A stretch of DNA of 64,000 bases from Malus domestica (Eukaryota > Streptophyta > Magnoliopsida > Rosales > Rosaceae), in the NCBI RefSeq assembly GCF_042453785.1, contig NC_091675.1, positions 9,250,501-9,314,500 on the forward strand, written 5' to 3'. Below are positions 55,944 through 64,000 of this stretch, piece after piece. How positions within the stretch are numbered: the stretch's first letter is position 1; every line of letters starts with the position of its first letter. Below the pieces are notes generated by a model. The model was not told the DNA's origin and did not search any database. It was given only the letters and a program-made list of their open reading frames with translations. A program made the translations under genes and the position numbers.

Positions 55944-58900
55944 TCAGTGAAGTTCGTCTTCAGGGACTTCGTCTTTCATAGATTGGACATCCGTTTTGTG
56001 AGCACGACGTATGAGACAGTTCACCTGTTTCCGTAATCTAGCATTTTCTGAAAAAATTTCTGCCAGAATCTTCCTTAACTCATTGTCTGTTGTCCTCGTA
56101 TCATCATCGAGGTTGTCAACTTCACTAGTAGCTACACTGTCTTGAGCTAAGAGTTGTGCCTGATCAATTATTGCAAAGTTACTTCAGACATGGTTTATGA
56201 GAATGGGAACAATGCTTAAGCCAAAAATCAGTATGCTTTAAAGTTACTTCAAACTCAAATGGAATTTCACTACGTCAAATATAGAACCATTTAGGAAAAG
56301 TATAATTTAACGGTTAATATGCTGCCATCCATACGTAACAAATGTTTACAACTGATCGTTGAAGCAAGAAACATATAAACGTGCAGCACATTATGTTTCT
56401 CATACAAACAAATTTAATTTTAATATTGAAGATGCGCCAAATTTGGAAGTGTTGTAATGTGACCATATGCCAGAAAATAAAAGTCGGCAAACAAAAGAAA
56501 CTTGGGAAATAAGTAGAAAGTACCTCTGAAAGTAAGAGACTGATACGGTTGTCTGAAGCATCCAACAATTCTGAAGCCTCTGGTAGAATTGAAGAATCAT
56601 CAACAGGAAAATTGATATTGCATTCTTGAAGCTGCTGATGAAGAACGTTGCATTCATGCAACAATTTTTTTCTAGCAGTCTCTGCAAGCTTGCTCATTTG
56701 TTTTTCCTGTTGGCGGAGCTTCTGAAAAATAGAAAAATAAATGAAAACAAGAAAAACATCAAACCTAACTAATAGATTACTCTCTGGCTCGTCAGCTACA
56801 TATCAATTCAATTTTTAATTTGTTTCTGAAAGCAAGATGAAAATGTGCCATATTGTTCTATCAATGCATCTGTCTTAGGACCAAAACATAAAGCTTCCAG
56901 GGTATTGCGGAATATAAGTGAAGTAATAATCAAAAGGACGGACGCCAATTATGTGGATCAATAACAGAAAGCAGAACCAATTTAACCCAACAACCTAAGA
57001 AGAACTAGTTTGAAAAAGTTAGAATGCAACAATACTATTGGACGAGTGACAAAATACCTCAGCTTCAGATTTCTCCGTCTGTGATTTACTAAGTTCATGC
57101 TTCAGTCCTGCTTGAGAATTGCGCAAGGATTTAACTTCTTTAACAAGAACTTTAATATCTGCTTTAGATTTTGCTTCTAGCTCTTCATATCGCTTTGATA
57201 AATTCTCAAGCTGCTCCTTGTAAGGATCCACCTCCTGCGGCAATATCTCTTTCTCTCGACCAGATGAATCTTTTGTTGACTCTGCACATGACTTCTTGTC
57301 CTGGTAGCATTTGAATATATCGTATAACTATCCAGATCATAAAAAAGATGGCCACAGACTGACCCCAAAAAAATGAAAAGACATAAAAGTAGAAAAGACA
57401 AACTTCCAGAACAATAACCTGTTCCGACTTCAACTTCAACTCCATCTCCAATGACTTCCGCCGGAGTTCCTCCATGTCCCACTGCATTTTGGTAAACCTT
57501 TCCCTCTCAGTTAAAATAGCTTGCTGCAGGTTCTCTTTACTCTTCTGTCTAGTAGTTTCAAGTTCAACTTCCAAATCCTTGACCTGTAGGACCCAATCAA
57601 TTAGTCTATGAACTCCCTCTGTGAAATCAAATGGTGTACCAATTCTTTCAGCCGACAGACTGTAACTGGATTTTATCAAAATCTATAACTTCGTAAGTGT
57701 CACAGCTATTGTGTTCATCCTTCTTCCATCGAAATCAATTGGATTTACAATGCATAATATATCCCAATTAATCTTCTCAAACTATTTGAGCAATAATTTT
57801 TTTTAACAGTTTATAATTGGGTCTTTGTAAAGTAGTTTTTATCAACAATTTATTTGTGCAGCAATTCATAATTAGGTCTATGTAAAGCAAGCATAAAAAC
57901 TAAGTATACAATTTAAATTTCATGGATTTTCTTTTTCATTGAGGGGGAAAACAAATATTTTTGTCAATTAAGCCTCGGAAATGCAACTGTAAGGGTTTGG
58001 CCCTGGAGGCGAGGTAATCTATATATGAAATATGTTAGACACTATGTCACTGCAAAATTACTGGATATTTATTTCATAGTGAAAAGTTTGGGACAAGAAT
58101 TTATGACAAGCTTCCAAGTGGTCTTGGCACGGGACAAACATTTCTTCCAGGTTATTTATAATGGCTTATTTCTCCTATTAGATATCCTTAAATTGAAAAT
58201 GTACTTATTTGTGTCCTTTAAAAATGTCATGTTACAAATAACCCAATTTGATACAATCAAGAAGTTCTCCATCCCAAACAAATATAATTCTAGCAATTGA
58301 AATCATGAAGAGCATGATCAACTTAATTTGACATACCTTTGTTGCAAGGTAATCTTTCACTGCTATTTCTTGATTGAGTCTAGATATAAGATCTTCCATG
58401 TCTGTTTTTGCTGTGACTAGTCTTCGCTGCATGGTCAAGAGAACCCTGTTCAATTTGTTTCGCGGATCTAATGGGAGAACTATTTGAGTGCCAACTGAAG
58501 GTTGTAACTCTGTGTTGCCCAGCATTTCCATAATGCTTGAAACCTCAGCACCTCCAAGATGGTCAAGAGATCCATCACCAGATGAGTTTGGAACACCAGA
58601 GTTGGACATTTCACTACCTCTTAGAGAACTGGCATCACTTCCCACACTTTCATTTGAGAGCTTGCGAGCATGGTTGAATACTTTACTACGCTCTGGCTCA
58701 GAGAAAAGTTCCATTCCATTACGAGCTAGAATTGAAGATTTAGAAGCATTTCCATTATATGTATCCTTCCCTACAACATTATTGACATGTCTAGCATTCA
58801 CTTTATGCTTAGGAAGGCCTTCCAACTCCTCTAGTATTGTGTGTCCCATGAATAGTCCCTCATCAATATTGGTCATGCCATACTTCACAAGCTTTTCTAT

Positions 58901-61326
58901 TGGGCTTGTTAAATCTTCATCCAATACCAGATCTTCGAGACCAATGTCAGAACTGTCATTCCTTCCTAGCCTTGGTGTTCCTAGCTCAGATGTCTCATAA
59001 GCAGTATCACTTCCGTAATCTGGTGTGATTGATGAACTCCCTACAATGGCAGGTAAGGTAGAATAGGAAGGTGATTGAAGCGAACTCGCGTCTGAAGTGT
59101 TTTGGCTTGCATCTTGGAACGCTGAAATGTATTATGACAAGGAACGAATACATTAAAACTCTATAAAAGGAATCTGTGTTAACACAGAATAAAAAAAAAA
59201 AGGGGATGTGTCACAGCACTCATGCACAAGATAGTCACATACAAGACCTAGCTGCAGACTCTAGTTCAAGAAAGGACGCCACTGCAACGCTTCTTGATAT
59301 ATCAATATCCGATAGCAGCTTTGTCATCCAAGCCTCCAACGAACACCTTCTCTGCAACAAAACTGAAACTTCTTAAGAATATTAATCACCCCTTTAGATG
59401 TGTACGAGTACACGCACATTTGAAGGTTGAAATTGTATATTACACTTTCCAGTTAAGAGTAATCCCCCCTTGTTAAGAATATGAACTACACTAGTGTGAG
59501 TTTGTTGTCCTCCATTGAACGACACTCATGTTACCTACCTCTTCCAACAGTTCCCGGCTCTTCATCCGCAAAAGTCCCTTGGGTGGAGTTGGTGGGAGAT
59601 TTTTCTTGGGAAATGCCTTTTTAAGCTACAAGTAACAGCCAATAAACAAATATTAAGAATGTCCTTTGATTAGTTTAACAAAGGGAAAATCAACAGTGCG
59701 TTTCCTAAAGTAGTGCTTAGAAAACAACCAGGTTGTCGTTTCATATGAATTACCATACTAACATAAAGTAAATACCTATTTTACAGACAATCCAAAGTCA
59801 GTACTTACATCACTAAATAACTTCAGAAAATCATTAAATCTTCTTAACACTCCATTTGTAGTTGTAATACCTTCTGGTGATTGTACACCAACCTCAACCC
59901 TGTAGAACTGTCCCTTAAAATGTTATAATAGAACCCATGCAAAAGACTGGTAGTGAACAAATGCGAAATACAATTGAGCTTGAAATAACCATTGCGCATG
60001 TAGGTAGTATAAATGTTTATTTCACCAAAAGCTATGATCAATCTATTATCTATATGTTACACAAATCCAACAGAAAAAAATGTTGGATTTATCCAAATAG
60101 AAATCTTAATCTTGACTGCCACACAGAATATCTATATTATAATCGAATGACATCAAGTTTGTCACAATCATAGATTACCACGTGATTAAATTGCATAGTC
60201 GGAAACATTTTACTGTAATATAAGGAAGACTTGCTATATCCCACAAGAAACGACAAGGCACCTACAGGATCACCTTTAACATTCTTTTCACCAAACTGAC
60301 CATAATAGCAACCAATAACATTGCAGAACCCTAAAGACCATAACGCTCCAATAACCTATTTGATAGGAGATACTGAAAGATTCACACATGAAAAGTTCAA
60401 CCATGGATACAGATTTCCTAATTGTACTTAGTCCTAAAAGATAATATAAAACGACATCTAACCCAGGGAATAGATAAACACTGGAGAGTCGTTCAATTTG
60501 AGTACCACTACGGGATCGGAATTTCTTGACTTTGGAAGGACAACCCACGAAGGAATAGTGACACAATAACTCCATCCTGTGCGAGGATCATGTGGCCAAA
60601 CTGTGTCCCGTCCATTCTGCAATAGGAATGTCAGCCTTTTGGATTAGACAGATACCCAGTGAGTATTTGTAACAATGATTGGCAATATATTTATATAAGC
60701 CACTGTGGCAGGAAAGAACAATGCAACGAGCTTATCCGCAAATGAGAACAAAAATGCAAATTGTTGATAAAAAAGGTCAAATTTGTTCATTTCATTGAAG
60801 AGGTTGCTAATACGAAAACGCATTTTCTTCTTTCGGTAACATGGTGATTGAAGAGTAGATCCGTCTCAACTTCTGTTTGCAGATTATATTGTTATCATTC
60901 CTAGTGGTTATACGATCATCTTAAGCCAATCGCGAAAAAAATGAAATTACTTGCTGACGAAGTAAAATCGTGATTTTATAAGGTACAAGTTGCAATTAAC
61001 AAGAGATAATTAAAGAGTAAAAACAGTTAATGTGAGTGCATGCTGAAACTGAGCTAAACCCTAGGAAGTGAATCTAAACTCCATAACTGATTATCTGATG
61101 GATTATACGAAAATCACAATCGAACTAATAATAAATACAAGCTTAAATGAGAAAGTAACGATCTTCAATTACACAATTTCCAAAGTTAGTAACTTGAAAT
61201 AATTGGAATTGAGAGAAAGAGCGGAAGCAGACGAACCCATTTCCGAGGAGCAGGACTCCAATCCATCCCAAGCGGCAGCGGCGAAGTCCCATCGTGTCTG
61301 TGCCTCGGAGGACTCCGTCTCTGCAT
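55944..61326 (-). CDS. PX-domain Rab effector of the EREX/EREL family, 700 aa, 10 exons
   Basis: Minus-strand exons: 61326-61237, 60616-60506, 59907-59809, 59625-59539, 59351-59243, 59121-58337, 57583-57419, 57300-57058, 56721-56524, 56159-55944 (701 codons with stop). All introns are GT-AG. The start [20 protein letters not shown] is that of the plant family. The PX domain spans about residues 45-165: [33 protein letters not shown], and the phosphoinositide-binding [17 protein letters not shown]. Residues 166-400 are Ser-rich and probably disordered. About 400-690 is coiled coil ([20 protein letters not shown]). Arabidopsis EREX, EREL1 (At4g32160) and EREL2 bind PI3P and RAB5 GTPases on endosomes and act in vacuolar protein transport; this copy fits EREL1 by neighbourhood. 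The exon 5 donor GTATGT (ending exon 5 at 59243) was chosen because it alone keeps frame with exon 6. Confidence 0.93.
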
Positions 61327-62020
61327 TTTCCGATCTTCCTATAATTCTCTCTCTCTAAAACTCCCTATCTGTTTCTCTCTCTAAGAATCGAAATCGATCA
61401 TCGCCCACTCTCCCTCAACAAATGGCGAACGGCCAGAGAGAGGAAGCTAGCGTTTTGGCTATCGGATCAGACGAACCAGCCGAGGAGAGTCAATACTCAT
61501 TCACAAAACACAACGGACAGGTGGCGTCCGCAGAGCCTCCATTGTTCTGCTTCGTCGTCACTCCAAAAGCGATGGCGCACGTTAGCAGGTGAATGGACTA
61601 TGTGGCTAACCAGAGCCGGCGGAGGGCGGCCGTTGCGTTGCGTGTCGCCTTTGCAGCTGTGTAGCAAAAATTCTCAATCGCCAAGTCTTCTCTCTCTTTT
61701 CTCCGAGTCTGTCAGTATTCGTTTCCACCGATCCCACGCACTCCTCCTTTTTTCTTTTAATTTAATTTAATTTTAATTATTTTCTGGAAAAAAAAAAATT
61801 AATTGCTTTTTTTGGGGTAATATTAACAGTCTTACCTAACTGTCTCCGTTTGCAGTTGCATTGAGCTTCACGGCGGGGACAGAGAAAGCATCGGATGCCT
61901 ATTTTGGACCATTTGCTTCGGCATAAAGGTTTGTCATCATGGGCCTCATGGCCCATAATTGCTAGTGGCCCATTTGGATCGTTACGCTAGAGTTGGCGAA
62001 ATTCTGCACACCTTGATAAC
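61327..62020 (-). promoter_or_regulatory. Leader/promoter region of the EREX-like gene
   Basis: Upstream on the minus strand there are GA-rich tracts near 61350-61385. The region is moderately G+C-rich to about 61680, then AT-rich. No clear TATA box. No opposing gene is recognised. Confidence 0.4.
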
Positions 62021-62029
62021 ACGAAACGA

Positions 62030-62402
62030 ATGGCTGGTTTGGTATTGCTGTGCTTTGAAAAAAAGCTGCTGTGAGAATAAGTGGCTGTGCTGTGAGAATA
62101 AGCGGCTGTGAAATAAATCAGCAGAGCGTTTGGTAAACTTTTTTGTAAAAGTGCTTTTGGAAAAAAAAAGCAGTCTGATAGTGGGTCTTTTCGTTAAAGG
62201 AGCACTGTAGCTCCGTGTGCTTTGAAAAAAAGCCATTTTTCCAAAGCTGCAAATAGTAGCTTCAGCTTTTTCCTTTGATTTCAGCTTATTCTCACAGCAG
62301 CTTCCAAAATAAGCCCTTTTTTTTTAGTTTACCAAACACCTAAAACCCTCACAGCTTTTTTTCATAGGTGCTTTTTTTTTAAGCACCTCACTCCCAAACT
62401 AG
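62030..62402. mobile_element. hAT-like MITE
   Basis: The ends GGCTGGTTTGGTATTGCTGT and, inverted, CCTAGTTTGGGAGTGAGGTG are similar, and GTGAGAATAAG/CTTATTCTCAC and AAAAAAAGC/GCTTTTTTT words are inverted inside. The target duplication is not resolved. Confidence 0.5.
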
Positions 62403-62733
62403 GTCGAACACATGCACAAAAAGTCTAGTGTTTGGGAATGAGCATTGATGATCGTGTTGATAACAAGTTCAACCCATTATTATTGCGTTTAAAAAGGAAG
62501 GAAACAAGTCGTGTTGTGTTAATAGTTAAAATTTGCGAGTCGTGTTGTTTCGTGTTTAAATTGAGCTAATTTTCACTTTGGACCAAAACGACAGAATATG
62601 CACCTGTAAAACCACGACCGCATTGCTAGGTCTAGCTAAAGCCTAGAGTTTTGCGGAGTATTATTTTGATTAAGGGGAGATTCTGAACTTGAAGCTTTCG
62701 GCATTAAGAATATTAATATTGCTAAAACCAACA

Positions 62734-63274
62734 AGCAGTTCTAGGGGTGGGCGCGAGTTGAGCCGGGTTCATTTTGGTTGGATACACACAAATTTTTTCT
62801 TTTTAAATGAGTCTGAGTCGGTTCGATTTTATGTACTTTTATTAGTGGAACATATCTGTTTTCAATCATATGTCGTATAACAAAACAAAGTATAAAATAA
62901 TCTCTAAATATTTTTGTTACGAAAAAATTACATCTAACAAAATCAATAGCACCAAATGTTCTTAAGGGACTCTTATGACTCTTTGTTTGAAGAAGTTTGA
63001 TCGTTGTTTTATTTCTTAGCGTTTGATAGATATGGAATTATGGATCATGGGTTTCATTGTGGACTACTAATAAAATAACAAGTGTCATGACAACCCTTAA
63101 CGATCTGGTCGGGTTGCCCACGCATAAAAAATATGGACTTGTTTTTAACAAGCCGGGTCCAACTTGGACCATTTTAAAAATCAAAAATAAAAACTGGATG
63201 CTTTTACATAAAGCCGATTAATAAGTTCTGGATCCACGGGCCCAAAGACCCGTATTTTCACCCCTAAGTAGTTG
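62734..63274. mobile_element. hAT-like non-autonomous element, 525 bp
   Basis: The element spans 62742-63266 and begins TAGGGGTGGGC, ending GTATTTTCACCCCTA. The TAGGGGTG end is typical of hAT elements. Flanking 8-mers AGCAGTTC and AGTAGTTG agree at six positions, a worn target duplication. Confidence 0.6.
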
Positions 63275-64000
63275 ATATTAGGGGTGACTTGTTTTAGATC
63301 ACGAAACTACGGTTTCTTATGTAGCAATTATCTTCTTATAAGCGTACATATTTGCAAATTGCTCTTTTGTGAATCGTTTAAGATTAAAACTAGTTTGGAC
63401 CTTTGGGTTGGAGTTCAACTCATCAACCCAACCGACCGGAGTTGATAGTGTTTCGAACCAACAAAATCCAATATACAGGTTTTTGGTTTTTGTGGTTTGG
63501 CTAGTTTTATATTGAAATGGGCTTAAATAGTTGCCATAGGCTTGTCCATTCTTGCGGTATAGTTTGGTGAAGAAAATGGCTCTATTAAACAACAAATTAG
63601 AAGTCCATGGTTTTCATTAGCAACAGATTAAAAGAAATTGACTTAACATGGAAGACATTACTTATGTAAAATAGGAGAAGCCGTGAATGAGAATCATACC
63701 TAATTGTTCATGTATCGATATCATTCTCAAACTTGAATATTATGTTCACTAAGAGGCTCGTTTATCTCATACTTGAACAATCAGGGATGACATTCTCATT
63801 ACTTATACAATAAGTAAGCACGTCCTCAAAGTATATGTGATAGAGATGAATGATTTTTTTTCTAGGAGATGAGAAGGGATTAGACATGAAGGAAACTTAG
63901 CTCTTATTACCATACCATTTTGTGGAGATTAGAAAGGATACGTTTTCTTAATGTGCTATCCGTCTTTTACCTTCAAGTTGAACAAAATTTCTTCATTTAT
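63275..64000. other. Spacer at the right edge
   Basis: Another TAGGGGTGA word at about 63279 may be the start of a second hAT-like fragment. No gene recognised to the end of the window. Confidence 0.35.

Noticed and set aside
61422-61594. 57-codon plus-strand ORF (MANGQREEASVLAIGSDEPA...) upstream of the EREX-like gene
   Set aside because: It lies in the divergent promoter/leader region, has no recognised motif and no neighbouring exon; chance ORF in G+C-richer DNA is more likely.

Overview
This window is nuclear DNA of a eudicot plant. The genes have plant-type GT-AG introns, chloroplast-targeted products and long AT-rich spacers full of small transposons. Repeat content suggests Rosaceae (apple/pear type), but that is inference from remembered repeat families. 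Seven host protein genes can be modelled exon by exon, plus one tRNA gene. From left to right: a UGNT1-type UDP-GlcNAc transporter (+, 18011-21367); a U11/U12-25K-like ubiquitin-fold protein (+, 27042-29059); chloroplast ATP synthase subunit b' (+, 29740-30390); a membrane-anchored kinase-like protein (+, 34468-37348); a PII1/MRC-type plastid coiled-coil protein (-, 38706-41560); adenine phosphoribosyltransferase (+, 51360-54558); and an EREX-like PX-domain Rab effector (-, 55944-61326). From memory, all but the phosphoribosyltransferase match the Arabidopsis block At4g32160 to At4g32272 in order. The window is therefore an ordinary conserved gene neighbourhood stretched by transposon insertions. 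tRNA-Arg(CCG) lies at 9676-9748, and an ATG8-family remnant with its intron still recognisable lies at 10120-10448.

The most unusual content is a pair of non-autonomous LTR retroelements, A (4650-8568) and B (21810-26083). Each has paired LTRs of about 350-390 bp, its own 5-bp target duplication, a tRNA-Asp-like primer site just inside the right LTR, and no visible gag or pol. Both are oriented on the minus strand. They share a chassis of four kinds of tandem repeat, but between primer site and repeats each carries a different set of broken host-gene fragments. A carries ALY/REF, a Rossmann-fold protein, a universal-stress-protein/kinase leader and GH17 beta-1,3-glucanase. B carries a SWIB-like fragment, pectate lyase and an unidentified piece. 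The tandem array next to the 3' LTR repeats the LTR's own TATA region about five times in each element. This looks like a gene-fragment-collecting LTR family with an internal array of promoter-like modules.

The remaining sequence is mostly fossil mobile DNA, and many copies have exact target duplications. There are two solo LTRs (1378-3979 and 43678-44403), two tRNA-derived SINEs (11873-12008 and 45758-45985), two long-TIR Mutator-like elements with 9-bp duplications (42214-43319, with a Helitron nested inside, and 46874-48215, which splits an older duplication), PIF/Harbinger-like elements (14974-15979 and 31177-31774), hAT-like elements, and a dispersed foldback MITE family. Between these lie AT-rich spacers in which no further gene is recognised. 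All similarity statements are by eye; no database search or alignment was run.
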